Of a stretch of 58,620 nt of DNA, positions 7,879 to 16,705 are shown one piece after another. The position numbers and the translations under genes are program-made. The DNA is from an uncultured Eubacteriales bacterium (GTDB lineage: Bacteria > Bacillota > Clostridia > Oscillospirales > Acutalibacteraceae). The notes under the pieces are model-generated. The model worked only from the letters and a program-made list of their open reading frames with translations, did not search any database and was not told where the DNA came from. Location of the stretch: contig ONCX01000005.1 of assembly GCA_900316455.1 (NCBI GenBank), forward strand, positions 1 through 58,620, read 5' to 3'. Position 1 is the stretch's first letter. Each line of letters opens with the position of its first letter.

Positions 7879-8821
7879 TTTGTTCAACTCCTGTATTTAT
7901 CTGATTCTTATCTGAATTTCCATGCCGTTTTTTTTCGGGAGGAAAGAGCGCGCTTCTCTGAGCCTCGGACAGACCGAGGTACATTACGTTGTCCGCAATT
8001 GGCTTGAACTGTCCCAAATCGAGCAGCTCGTAATATTTTACCGCCTCCGACGCTGACATATTCAGGCTGTCGTTGCCGAATATTCTCGCCTGTTCCCAGC
8101 GCTCGGTCTTGTTTGCGGCGTCGTCGGCTGTAAGACCGAATTTCAGCGCGAGGGGATTGAAAGAGCCGTCCCTGAGATCGTCCGCAAGGTCGTCGAGCGC
8201 GTCGATCATGTAGATCCACCGTCCGATAAAATATCCCAAGCGCTTTAATACTATCCTGTCGCTTTCTTTTTGCGAGAGCCTCTGCGCGAATTCCGACAGC
8301 ACTTCGGCTGTTGGCTCGCAAAGCTCGTCGATTATTATTTCGCCGTCCTCCATAGCCTTTTTTTCGGCGGCGAACTGACGCTTTATGTATTCGCTCACCA
8401 GCGCGTCCTCCTGCGGATACATTCGCGCCGCCTTTTTGCGTACATGCGCCGCGTAGGGCTGCAGCGCGCGCCAGAGAATTCTTTTGCCCGCCGTGGAGTC
8501 GGCTATGCTGTCCATGAGCTTGTAATAGAACATTATGCCCGTGAGCGCGGAGGTGTATCTGAACGCATCTTCATTGCCGGAGCATTTGCCGCATTTCTTC
8601 ATGGGATTGACGACGCATCTGCCCGAACCTATACATGGCTTTTCGTCGCTCAGAGCTATCATCAGCATTGCCATGAACGTATAATCATAATTGAGCAGCA
8701 GTCTCGCGGGAATCCCCATCTGTCTGCCGAGCTGTCTGCAAAGCGTGCAGTACACAGCGCGATAGGTTTCGTATTCGCATATTCTCAATTGCGGCTTATA
8801 GATACGTATATATCCGAACAC
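7871..8821 (-). CDS. DUF5685 family protein
   Basis: A 316-residue protein of unknown function. It opens with FGYIRIYKPQLRICEYE, followed by YCTLCRQLG and a later cysteine cluster (CVVNPMKKCGKCSG), the pattern of DUF5685. The cysteines suggest metal binding. The rest is predicted helical and resembles polyprenyl-synthase-like or terpenoid folds only loosely (DALDDLADD), so no reaction is proposed. The start is GTG at 8821, chosen because GAGGGG lies just upstream; a TTG five codons earlier would overlap that site. It is translationally coupled to the J-domain gene, suggesting a dedicated chaperone-client pair. Confidence 0.8.
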   Translation of the reverse strand: MFGYIRIYKPQLRICEYETYRAVYCTLCRQLGRQMGIPARLLLNYDYTFMAMLMIALSDEKPCIGSGRCVVNPMKKCGKCSGNEDAFRYTSALTGIMFYYKLMDSIADSTAGKRILWRALQPYAAHVRKKAARMYPQEDALVSEYIKRQFAAEKKAMEDGEIIIDELCEPTAEVLSEFAQRLSQKESDRIVLKRLGYFIGRWIYMIDALDDLADDLRDGSFNPLALKFGLTADDAANKTERWEQARIFGNDSLNMSASEAVKYYELLDLGQFKPIADNVMYLGLSEAQRSALFPPEKKRHGNSDKNQINTGVEQNE

Positions 8822-9105
8822 GGTTCTGCCCCTCAAATTACATTATATGAGTTATTATCGCACATTTTTTCGACCGCTGTATTACGAATATGTAAACATA
8901 CTACTAATTATTTTGATTACGGGTCTGCTTATATTTCAATGCGTTTAATTTTCCGGCGGTATTGACAAAATAATATCAATAGTGTAAAATGACTAATGTT
9001 AACTTCGTTTAATGAAAAAATTATGTCTGTTGTTTTTAATGTTAAAACGCTGCAATTTGTTTATTTTTCAGGCATGATTTATCTACAATTATTTCAGGTG
9101 ATTTA
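8822..9105. other. Divergent intergenic region
   Basis: 284 bases of AT-rich DNA between the leftward DUF5685 gene and the rightward FkbH operon. It holds the rightward promoter at 8962-8990; the roughly 115-base transcribed leader shows no recognisable riboswitch. Confidence 0.6.
8962..8990 (+). promoter_or_regulatory. Promoter of the FkbH-ACP-MBOAT-SGNH operon
   Basis: TTGACA at 8962-8967, then 17 bases, then TAAAAT at 8985-8990. It is the only consensus promoter found upstream of the four-gene acylation operon. Confidence 0.8.
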
Positions 9106-10836
9106 ATGATAGACTATACCGAATTGAAAAAGCTGTCCAGATCATCGGCAGCCGGTTTAAAAAAGATCAGGCTCGCTATATTGGGCGACTGCTCCACACA
9201 GCATATTACTACCGCCGTGAAGGGCTTCGCCATTACCAGAGGGATTTCGGCTGATGTTTTTGAGGCTGACTACAATCAGATAGACGCTCAGATTATTGAC
9301 GCCGGATCGGAGCTTTACAGGCATTCTCCGGAGTTCGTTCTGTTTGTAATGTGTACCGAAAAGCTCAGGGAATCCTTCTATATGCGCGATAAGGATTCGC
9401 GGGCGGGATTTGCCGCCGATATGACATTGAAAATCACGCGGTACTGGGACAGCGTTTCGGCAGGAATGCCGGCGTCGGTTCTTCAGTTCAGCTTTCCGTA
9501 TATCAATGACGGCGTGTTCGGCAGCTTCGGTCTTAAAGAAAAAAGTTCCTTTGTCTATCAGCTCCAACTGCTCAATTCCATGATTTCCCAAGAGGCTTCA
9601 AAACGTAAAAATGTTTTTATTATAGACATCAACGCCGTGCAGAGCAGACTCGGCGAGGATAAATTTTTTGACAGCAAGCTCTATTACATCGCTAAAATGC
9701 CGTTTTCATTGGAGGCTCTCCCTTATATCGCATTGCGAACCGTCTCCGTTATCGCGGCTGTCGGGGGCAATATAAAAAAGTGCGTGATACTCGACCTTGA
9801 CAATACATTGTGGGGCGGCGTGATCGGCGACGACGGACTGGAGGGAATCCGGATAGGCGAGCTTGGCACGGGCAGGGCGTTCTCGGATTTCCAGAGCTGG
9901 CTCAGGGGGCTCAGGGAAAGGGGCATACTCCTCGCCGTGTGCAGCAAAAACAATCCCGAAACCGCAAGACTGCCTTTTGAAAAGCACCCCGATATGATTC
10001 TCAGGCTTGACGATTTCGCAATGTTCGTCGCCAATTGGGAGGACAAGGCGAGCAATATCGTAAATATTCAGCAGACCTTGAATATCGGTATGGACAGCAT
10101 TGTTTTTATCGACGACAACCCATTTGAACGCGATCAGGTCAGAAGCGCCGTCAGGGATATTACCGTGCCGGAAATGCCGGAGGATCCTTCATATTATGTG
10201 AGCTTCCTCAAGGATCTCTGCCTTTTTGAAACGGCTTCATTCTCCGAGACCGACGCGGGCAGAACCGAAATGTACCGTCAGGAGGCGCAGCGCACGTCGC
10301 TTATGGCTTCATACGGCTCCTATGACGATTATCTCATGGCGCTTGAAATGCGTGCTGTATCCGCGGAATTTGACAGCTTCCATTATCCCCGCATAGCCCA
10401 GCTTACGCAGCGTTCCAATCAGTTCAACCTCAGGACGGTGAGGTATACTGAGGCTCAGATAGAGGCTCTCGCTCACAGCGACGCGCATATTACAAGGTAT
10501 TACTGCCTGCGCGACCGCCTTGGCGATCACGGGCTTATCGCCGTTGTCGTGCTTGACAGAATGCCGGACGGCGCACTGTTTATCAGCGAGCTTCTGATGA
10601 GCTGCCGCGTCCTAAAACGCGGAATGGAGGAATTCATTATTAATGATATTGTTTCAATAGCCCGAAAGGAAGGCTTTGAAACCGTCGTGGGTGAATATAT
10701 CCCTACACCTAAGAATTCTATGGTCGCCGACCTTTATACAAGATTGGGATTTACGGAAGCAGACGGCAGATTCTATGCCAATGTTTCTGAATTCAAAAAC
10801 AACAAAACATTTATTCAGGAGGAATTATTATCATGA
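9106..10836 (+). CDS. FkbH-like HAD-IIIC family protein (predicted glyceryl-ACP synthase)
   Basis: Members of the FkbH family take 1,3-bisphosphoglycerate, dephosphorylate it and load a glyceryl thioester onto an acyl carrier protein. The 576-residue protein has three parts: an SGNH-like N-terminal region (LAILGDCS, ~23-30); a HAD-IIIC core (~225-375) with LDLDNTLWGG carrying the nucleophile Asp230 and Asp232, CSKNN, a WEDKASNI lysine and IDDNPFERDQV; and a GNAT-like C-terminus (~440-570, RLGDHGLIAVV). It overlaps the ACP gene by 4 bases (ATGA), which supports the ACP as partner. Other FkbH-like enzymes may load related three-carbon acids, so the exact acyl group is inferred. Confidence 0.88.
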   Translation: MIDYTELKKLSRSSAAGLKKIRLAILGDCSTQHITTAVKGFAITRGISADVFEADYNQIDAQIIDAGSELYRHSPEFVLFVMCTEKLRESFYMRDKDSRAGFAADMTLKITRYWDSVSAGMPASVLQFSFPYINDGVFGSFGLKEKSSFVYQLQLLNSMISQEASKRKNVFIIDINAVQSRLGEDKFFDSKLYYIAKMPFSLEALPYIALRTVSVIAAVGGNIKKCVILDLDNTLWGGVIGDDGLEGIRIGELGTGRAFSDFQSWLRGLRERGILLAVCSKNNPETARLPFEKHPDMILRLDDFAMFVANWEDKASNIVNIQQTLNIGMDSIVFIDDNPFERDQVRSAVRDITVPEMPEDPSYYVSFLKDLCLFETASFSETDAGRTEMYRQEAQRTSLMASYGSYDDYLMALEMRAVSAEFDSFHYPRIAQLTQRSNQFNLRTVRYTEAQIEALAHSDAHITRYYCLRDRLGDHGLIAVVVLDRMPDGALFISELLMSCRVLKRGMEEFIINDIVSIARKEGFETVVGEYIPTPKNSMVADLYTRLGFTEADGRFYANVSEFKNNKTFIQEELLS

Positions 10837-11072
10837 CACGCGAGGAAATTTTTATGGCGCTGGACGAAATATTTCAGGATGAATTTGACGATGATGCAAT
10901 TCACGTTGACGAAACCACGACCGCCGATGATATAGACGGTTGGGACAGCCTTGAACATATCAATCTCATCGTTGCGGTGGAGAGGCGCTTCGGAATGAAA
11001 TTCAAGATGGCTGAGGTCACTGATATGAAAAATGTGGGAGAGATGGCTGATATCATTGCTGAGAGAATATGA
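10833..11072 (+). CDS. Acyl carrier protein
   Basis: A 79-residue acidic carrier protein. The phosphopantetheine attachment serine is Ser39 in GWDSLEHINLI, the standard DSL motif. Helix 1 and the hydrophobic helix-3 segment ADIIAERI are normal. It overlaps FkbH by 4 bases and precedes the MBOAT gene by about 20, so it is a dedicated carrier, comparable in position to DltC of the D-alanylation operon. The housekeeping fatty-acid ACP normally sits with fab genes, which are absent here. Confidence 0.93.
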   Translation: MTREEIFMALDEIFQDEFDDDAIHVDETTTADDIDGWDSLEHINLIVAVERRFGMKFKMAEVTDMKNVGEMADIIAERI

Positions 11073-11091
11073 GAATTAAGAGGATATGCAA

Positions 11092-12696
11092 ATGGAGTTA
11101 GTAACAGATATCTTACGCCACTCTTTATTCAGACTGACCTCGCCGCCGTTTCTGCTTTTTCTGCTCGTTATGACGGTCGTTTATTATTCCGTCCCTAAAA
11201 AGCACCAGTGGAAGGTTCTTCTTGCGGGCAACGCCTTATTCATAGGTCTTTACGCGGGAATTATGTCTGTATGGCAGTTCGCGCTTCCGCTGGCGGTTTA
11301 TCTTGCCGCGTCGCTTATAATATATTCCGTACCCATTATTATTCAAAGGGCGGGCGCGGAAAGAAAAAAAAGAGCCGCGCTTATTGCCGGTATAGCGTGT
11401 CTTTCACTGCTGTTCGTGCTTTTCAGGCTCGCAAACAGCTTTATTCTGACGATTAACGGCTTTCTTCCGGACGGGTGGCGGCTTTCGCCGATAAGCTTTT
11501 CTTGGATCGCTCCCGTCGGCATAGCGTATTTTCTTTTGTCCGGCATTGGCTACATTGTTGACGTTTACTGGGAGAAATATCCCGCGGAACGCAGCTTTGC
11601 GAGGGTCGCGCTTATTGCCGGATTCTTTCCGGCGCTTGTTTCAGGTCCCATAGTGAGGTATGACAAAATTTCGGAAAGTCTCTTTACCCCTCACAGCTTT
11701 GACTATCAGAAATTCAAGTTCGGCGCGGAAAGAGTGATTTACGGCTTTTTTAAGAAGCTTGTCATCGCTGACCGCGCATCGGCGGTCACGGGCGCTCTTT
11801 TCGGCAATCCGGAGACGACGGCTGTTCCGTATATTTTCGGACTGTTCCTTTTCGCGCTGCAATTGTACTCGGATTTTTCCGGCTGTATGGATATTATGCT
11901 CGGTACTGCCGAAATATTGCAGATAGAGCTTCCCGAAAACTTCCGGAGACCGTTTTTCGCAAGGAATCTTTCGGAATTCTGGCGCAGATGGCACATTACC
12001 CTCGGATTATGGGCTAAGGATTACATAATGTACCCTCTCCTGAAAAGCAAGCCGTTTTTTGAGCTTGGCGTTTGGTGCAGAAAAAAATTCGGCAGGAAGC
12101 TCGGCAAAACTATTCCCTCGTATGTCGCTATGCTCGCTCTCTGGATTATAATTGGTTTATGGCACGGCGGAGCGCCGAAATACGTGTTTTCATCAGGAAT
12201 ACTCCTATGGATTACAATTGTCGGCGGACAGCTGCTTCAGCCCGCTTTTGACAAACTTTCCGGTTTTTTGAGGATTAACCGGAAGAGCGGGGCTTACGGG
12301 ATATTCTGCAATTTTCGCACGCTTTGCCTCATGTGCTTTGCGTGGCTTTTCTTCTCGGCTGATACTCTTACCTCCGGCGCGAAGGCTTTTATCCGCATAA
12401 TCAGGACTTTCCCCGGTGATCTTATCCATATCGGCGCGTCCGCTGGTCATATTATCGCCGCCTTTAAATCGGCAGGTTACAACCTGTACGACATTCTTAT
12501 ACTGATGTTCGGGTTTGCCGTTTTGCTGACGGTCGGAATACTCACTGAAAAAATGGGATTCAACGTTCGTCAGAAGCTGCAGGATACGAATATTGCCGTT
12601 GAATGGTTCGTGCTGTTCTTCTTTATTTTCTTTGTGATTATCTTCGGAATATACGGTCCGGGGTACAACGTCGCGGACTTTATTTACAACCTATAG
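11092..12696 (+). CDS. MBOAT family O-acyltransferase (DltB/AlgI-like)
   Basis: A polytopic membrane O-acyltransferase of about 534 residues with roughly 11-12 helices. It carries the family signatures: a YCxxS-like tract at LYSDFSGCMDIMLGTAEIL, NFRRPFFARNLSEFWRRWHITL, and the catalytic-histidine motif GLWHGGAPKYV. AlgI/DltB proteins pass an acyl group from a cytoplasmic carrier through the membrane to an extracytoplasmic polymer. Two in-frame ATGs lie at 11086 and 11092; the second has the better spacing from AAGAGG (11078-11083). It lies between the ACP and the SGNH protein, matching the DltC-DltB-DltD order in function. The acceptor polymer is unknown. Confidence 0.93.
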   Translation: MELVTDILRHSLFRLTSPPFLLFLLVMTVVYYSVPKKHQWKVLLAGNALFIGLYAGIMSVWQFALPLAVYLAASLIIYSVPIIIQRAGAERKKRAALIAGIACLSLLFVLFRLANSFILTINGFLPDGWRLSPISFSWIAPVGIAYFLLSGIGYIVDVYWEKYPAERSFARVALIAGFFPALVSGPIVRYDKISESLFTPHSFDYQKFKFGAERVIYGFFKKLVIADRASAVTGALFGNPETTAVPYIFGLFLFALQLYSDFSGCMDIMLGTAEILQIELPENFRRPFFARNLSEFWRRWHITLGLWAKDYIMYPLLKSKPFFELGVWCRKKFGRKLGKTIPSYVAMLALWIIIGLWHGGAPKYVFSSGILLWITIVGGQLLQPAFDKLSGFLRINRKSGAYGIFCNFRTLCLMCFAWLFFSADTLTSGAKAFIRIIRTFPGDLIHIGASAGHIIAAFKSAGYNLYDILILMFGFAVLLTVGILTEKMGFNVRQKLQDTNIAVEWFVLFFFIFFVIIFGIYGPGYNVADFIYNL

Positions 12697-12707
12697 GAGA
12701 GGCTTTT

Positions 12708-13814
12708 ATGAAAACAAAAACCGGTTCTTTTAGCGTAAAAGCGAAAAACGCTATTCGATTGACCTGTTTCCTGCTGATATTTTGCGTTCTGTTTTCATTG
12801 CTGACCTTTATTTTCAGACCCAATCTGGCTGAGGGCATACATCTGAAACAGTACGATACCCTTCAGGACAATTCGCTTGATATGATATATATCGGCGGAA
12901 GCGTCTGCATTGTGTCATGGATGCCTTACGAGGCGTGGAATGAATTCGGATTCACAAGCTACGACGTCGGCATAAGCAGTCTGCTTGCCTATAATTTCCA
13001 GCCGCTTCTTGACGAGGCTCTGAAAACTCAGAATCCGGGGCTGATTGTTGTGGACGCAAGACCTTTTTATTACACAACCGGTCATGACTATGAGCATAAA
13101 TACTTTGCGCTTGTCCTTTCGTCCTCTATGAAACAGAATACTTACAACAATTTCAAGGTCAGATACAATACCTATAAGTATTGCTATGAGGGTGAGGACG
13201 TATCTTCATATTTTATTGATATGATGTCGTTTCACGGCAGCTGGAAGAGCTTTGGCGATCAGGTTAAAAAGGCGGATAATTACCGCAAGGCTACCTTAAC
13301 CGATAATCCCGATCTGACTATGGGCTTTTTGTTCGTGAAGGAATGGCAGAAAATCCAGCTCGGCGATTTTTCGTCCGTTACCGACGCGTCGCCGCTTTCG
13401 GAGACCGGAGAACAATCTCTCCTCAGCTTTATCGGTTATCTCAGGGAAAAAAATCTCAAGGCGCTGTTTGTCGTCGCCCCGTATCGGGAAACCGAAGAAG
13501 AACGTATGGGATATAATTCCGTCAAATCCATTGTGGAGGAAAACGGATTCGATTTTCTTAACGCAAACGACTTTGTGCAGGAGATGGGTCTGAGTCAGGA
13601 CGCGGATTTTTATAACGACAATCATCTTAATGTTTTCGGCGCAAAAAAATATACCTCATTCCTCGGAGAATATCTCAGGGAAAAATACAGTCTCGCGGAT
13701 CACCGTTCCGACCCTGATTACAGTTCATGGGACGAGGGCTTCAAAAGGTGGGAAAATCAGCGCGCAGCAGTGGAGGAAAATGTTGACGCGCTTATGAAAT
13801 CAGACGGAGAATGA
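12708..13814 (+). CDS. Membrane-anchored SGNH/DltD-like protein of an acylation system
   Basis: A 368-residue protein with one N-terminal signal anchor (~14-36) and an extracellular domain. IYIGGSVCIVSW carries a G-x-S type motif (Ser65) where SGNH hydrolases have their nucleophile. VVDARPFYY and the C-terminal FYNDNHLNVFGAKKY supply candidate catalytic Asp and His. Proteins of this sort accompany MBOAT enzymes and are thought to complete transfer of the acyl group to its acceptor. ATG 12708 follows AGGAGA; a longer GTG reading from 12603 would overlap the MBOAT gene with no ribosome site. It is the last gene before a strong terminator. Confidence 0.82.
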   Translation: MKTKTGSFSVKAKNAIRLTCFLLIFCVLFSLLTFIFRPNLAEGIHLKQYDTLQDNSLDMIYIGGSVCIVSWMPYEAWNEFGFTSYDVGISSLLAYNFQPLLDEALKTQNPGLIVVDARPFYYTTGHDYEHKYFALVLSSSMKQNTYNNFKVRYNTYKYCYEGEDVSSYFIDMMSFHGSWKSFGDQVKKADNYRKATLTDNPDLTMGFLFVKEWQKIQLGDFSSVTDASPLSETGEQSLLSFIGYLREKNLKALFVVAPYRETEEERMGYNSVKSIVEENGFDFLNANDFVQEMGLSQDADFYNDNHLNVFGAKKYTSFLGEYLREKYSLADHRSDPDYSSWDEGFKRWENQRAAVEENVDALMKSDGE

Positions 13815-13830
13815 TAATATTTCGGCAGAA

Positions 13831-13875
13831 GTATCGGTTGAACCGCTTTAGCGCGGTTCGACCGATACTATTTTA
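13831..13875 (+). terminator. Terminator of the acylation operon
   Basis: A 16-base stem with one G-U pair (13831-13846 with 13853-13868) around a 6-base loop, followed by TATTTTA. It closes the FkbH operon. Confidence 0.85.
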
Positions 13876-13896
13876 GTGAAGCTGAATCGCTTTTAT

Positions 13897-13925
13897 TTGA
13901 CAATTCGCCGAGATAATGCTATTAT
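13897..13925 (+). promoter_or_regulatory. Promoter for holA
   Basis: TTGACA at 13897-13902 and TATTAT at 13920-13925, with a 17-base spacer, 35 bases before the holA start. Confidence 0.75.
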
Positions 13926-13960
13926 ATTGAAGATGAATTATCTACGAAAGGCATGGAAGA

Positions 13961-15016
13961 ATGGCTGAAATAAATTACAGCGGGCTGGGCGGGCATATCG
14001 CCGCGGGAAAGCCATCGCCCGTCTATCTGATATGCGGTGACGACGGTTATCTCCGCCGCCGGTGTCTCGAAATCCTCAAGCTGAAATACGGTCCCGACGC
14101 GCTGCCGGAATTCAATTACAATGAATTCGACGGTTCAGTATGCACTGTGGACGAAATAGCCGCCGCCGCCGACACGCTGCCAATGATGGCAAGCCGCCGT
14201 ATGGTGGTCGTCAAGGATATGGACGCAGCTTCGATAAGCGCCGATCAGTACCGCAAGCTCGAATTATTCTTAGGCTCGGTCGGGGACAATGTGAATTGCG
14301 TGACTGTATTTTTCAATGTGTCGGTTAAGGCGTCGGCAAAGAGCGGCGACAGGCAGGGCGCAATGCGGAACCTTATCAAAAAAGCCGGTACGGTCGTTAA
14401 TTGCAAAACTCCTTCGCCCGCTGAGATAACCGATATTCTTCTTTCCGAGGCGGGAAAAAACGGCACTCAGTTAACCCGCGCCGACGCTGCCTATATGGTG
14501 GAACGCTGCGGCAGCGATATAACCAATCTTCTGAGCGAGCTTGCCAAGCTGCATTCGCTCTGCGGCGGCAAAATTACTCGCGCCGCCATTGATTCAAATA
14601 CTACCCAGAGCATCGACGTAAAGGGCTATATGCTCGCTTCTGACATTATCTCCGGCAAAAGGCGCGACGCTTACCGCATTCTGGAGGAGCTTTTTGACGA
14701 GAGAACCGAGCCTGTCGCTGTGCTTGCCATAATGTCCGGCGCGTTCATAGATCTCTACCGCGCAAAGCTCGCTTCCGGCGAGCGCAGGTCCGCCGACGAT
14801 ATGGCGGCGCTCTTCGGCGATGAGTACAAGGGCAAGGAGAAGCGTCTGGGCTTCTCCTTCCGCGACAGCCGCAGGTATCCGCTCCCGCTGCTCCGCGAAT
14901 GGTGCGGTATGCTCTGCCGTACCGACTCGGCGCTCAAGAGCAGCCGCGTGGACGGTAAGATACTGCTGGAAAAGCTGCTTGCGGAAATGTTCATGGCTGC
15001 GGAGGCTGCGAGATGA
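13961..15016 (+). CDS. holA: DNA polymerase III subunit delta
   Basis: HolA is the clamp-loader subunit that opens the DnaN ring. At 351 residues it has the normal length. The opening YLICGDDGYLRRRCLEILK is the degenerate AAA+ N-terminus; PMMASRRMVVVKDMD and the long central helical section (SDITNLLSELAKLHSLCGGKIT, read here in two pieces as SDITNLLSELAKL and HSLCGGKIT) match the family, and the C-terminal third is the helical collar domain. It ends inside the start of the Toprim gene (ATGA overlap at 15013). Its chromosomal setting is ordinary for Clostridia. Confidence 0.92.
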   Translation: MAEINYSGLGGHIAAGKPSPVYLICGDDGYLRRRCLEILKLKYGPDALPEFNYNEFDGSVCTVDEIAAAADTLPMMASRRMVVVKDMDAASISADQYRKLELFLGSVGDNVNCVTVFFNVSVKASAKSGDRQGAMRNLIKKAGTVVNCKTPSPAEITDILLSEAGKNGTQLTRADAAYMVERCGSDITNLLSELAKLHSLCGGKITRAAIDSNTTQSIDVKGYMLASDIISGKRRDAYRILEELFDERTEPVAVLAIMSGAFIDLYRAKLASGERRSADDMAALFGDEYKGKEKRLGFSFRDSRRYPLPLLREWCGMLCRTDSALKSSRVDGKILLEKLLAEMFMAAEAAR

Positions 15017-15606
15017 TAAGGATAAAGGAGGCTGTGATAGTCGAGGGCAGGTACGATAAAATACGGCTTTCCTCGCTTATAGACGCGCTCATCATAACTA
15101 CCGACGGATTCGGAATATTCAGGGACAGGGAAAAGATGGATATGCTGCGCCGACTCGCCGTGACACGCGGACTGCTGGTTATTACCGACAGCGATTCGGC
15201 GGGGTTCGTTATTCGCAATCACCTGCGCTCCTGCATTCCCGACGGACTTGTGAAGCATGCCTATATTCCGGACGTTTTCGGCAAGGAAAAACGCAAGCAG
15301 TCCCCCTCCAAGGAGGGCAAGTTAGGCGTTGAGGGAATGTCCACCGAAGCCCTTCTGAACGCTCTGCGCCGCGCCGGCGTGGATTGCGGCGAAACCGTCC
15401 CCGCTGCGCGTCAGGAACCCGCGGGGCTTATCTCGCGGACGGACTTTTACCGCTGCGGACTCTCCGGCGGTCAGAACAGCGCCGCGCTTCGCTCGGCTCT
15501 GATCGCTCATCTTGGTCTTCCCGAACGCATGACATCCAAGGCGCTTCTTGGTGTGATTAACGACTATATGACGTTGGAAGAATTCTATGAGTATTTCGGC
15601 AAGTGA
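15013..15606 (+). CDS. rnmV: Toprim domain protein, ribonuclease M5-like (DUF4093)
   Basis: A 197-residue protein with an N-terminal Toprim domain: KEAVIVEGRYDKIRL (catalytic Glu) and the DSD pair in LLVITDSDSAGFVIRN. The C-terminal half contains KLGVEGMSTEALLNAL and a DUF4093-like helical end. RNase M5 trims the 5S rRNA precursor and usually sits by ksgA; here it is coupled to holA by a 4-base overlap instead. Length and architecture fit RnmV. A different Toprim nuclease or primase-like role cannot be excluded, as no substrate evidence is present. Confidence 0.75.
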   Translation: MIRIKEAVIVEGRYDKIRLSSLIDALIITTDGFGIFRDREKMDMLRRLAVTRGLLVITDSDSAGFVIRNHLRSCIPDGLVKHAYIPDVFGKEKRKQSPSKEGKLGVEGMSTEALLNALRRAGVDCGETVPAARQEPAGLISRTDFYRCGLSGGQNSAALRSALIAHLGLPERMTSKALLGVINDYMTLEEFYEYFGK

Positions 15607-15754
15607 TTCTGAATCTAAATCTAATAAAATTAACTGAATATTTAAAAAATGTTTACAAATTTATGTTGCGTAATTACAATGCTTTAATTACTCTTTACAT
15701 TAGATGTTTTTTGGTATAAAATATCATTGGAGATAAATAAAATGTATTCGTGAG

Positions 15755-16687
15755 GTGACAGTTATCAAAGCGGGAAATTTTAAACTGAAAATCGCTGCGC
15801 TCTGTTTAGCGGCGGCGCTTCTTTCGATGACGGGCTGCTCGGATTTAATTCGGCATGCTGTCGGCGGTCCGGATAAGAAGATTTCCGATTCGGACTCAGG
15901 CGGTGATTCCGTCCCTGAAAATTATCAATCCCCATATGACGGCGCTCAGGGCTCGGCTGGTTCTCTCAGCGGACGCACCCTCATTGTTTCGATCTTTACC
16001 GACGACGCGGGAACGTCATGGGACTGGGATTTGTCTGAGGACAACGAAATGATTTATGACACTCTCGATAATCTGCGTATCAGTACGGATTATCTATCCG
16101 AACAGGCCGCGAATTTCGGCGCTTCGGCTGAATTCATCTACGATTGGGAGATGAATCCCGATATCTGCTTTAAGGCTGAATTCGACGAGTCGCTTGTAAC
16201 TGAATTCGGCGATATGTACGACGTCCAGAAAAATTGGATTGATAATAACGTCGATACGCAGGCGCTCCGCAATAAATACCTCGCGGATAACGTGATTTAT
16301 CTTTTCTTCTTCAACACCGATTTTTCCAATCAGGTCAATCCGTGGTATCTCGGTTATTCCTGCTCGCCGGATTACTACGTCGAATTCTGCAACATTTACG
16401 TGAGATTTGACGATATTTATGTAACCAAGCCCACGTCATATGCCCACGAGATGATGCATTGCTTCGGCGCTCACGACCTTTATTACGCAAATGAATTCAT
16501 ACCCCAGAAGTACGTCGATCACCTCGGTAAGATTTGTTCAAACGATATCATGTATACCGTGTATGATTCAAAGGATATCTCAAACGAATTCACTGAGCTT
16601 GACGCGTATTATGTCGGGATTCTGGACGAATGCGACGAGGTCGGCAAATGGGGACTTGCTTTGAGCGAGCATTTTTCAGACAATTGA
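15755..16687 (+). CDS. Lipoprotein with metzincin-like zinc protease motif
   Basis: A 310-residue secreted protein. Residues ~8-27 form a lipoprotein signal ending at the lipobox SMTGC. The mature part carries AHEMMHCFGAHD, matching HExxHxxGxxD, the zinc site of metzincin-type metalloproteases. Just before it lies a region rich in Asp, Tyr and Trp. No characterised family is recognised beyond that motif. The start is uncertain: the only in-frame start codon, GTG 15755, lies inside a perfect GAGGTGA ribosome site (15752-15758), whereas ATC 15764 has ideal spacing from it. It heads a run of surface protein genes. Confidence 0.72.
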   Translation: MTVIKAGNFKLKIAALCLAAALLSMTGCSDLIRHAVGGPDKKISDSDSGGDSVPENYQSPYDGAQGSAGSLSGRTLIVSIFTDDAGTSWDWDLSEDNEMIYDTLDNLRISTDYLSEQAANFGASAEFIYDWEMNPDICFKAEFDESLVTEFGDMYDVQKNWIDNNVDTQALRNKYLADNVIYLFFFNTDFSNQVNPWYLGYSCSPDYYVEFCNIYVRFDDIYVTKPTSYAHEMMHCFGAHDLYYANEFIPQKYVDHLGKICSNDIMYTVYDSKDISNEFTELDAYYVGILDECDEVGKWGLALSEHFSDN

Positions 16688-16705
16688 TCAGGAGGAATGA
16701 TTTTA

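Noticed and set aside
9106-13814. Ordinary dlt operon
   Set aside because: No DltA-type adenylating ligase is present; the first gene is an FkbH-like HAD enzyme.
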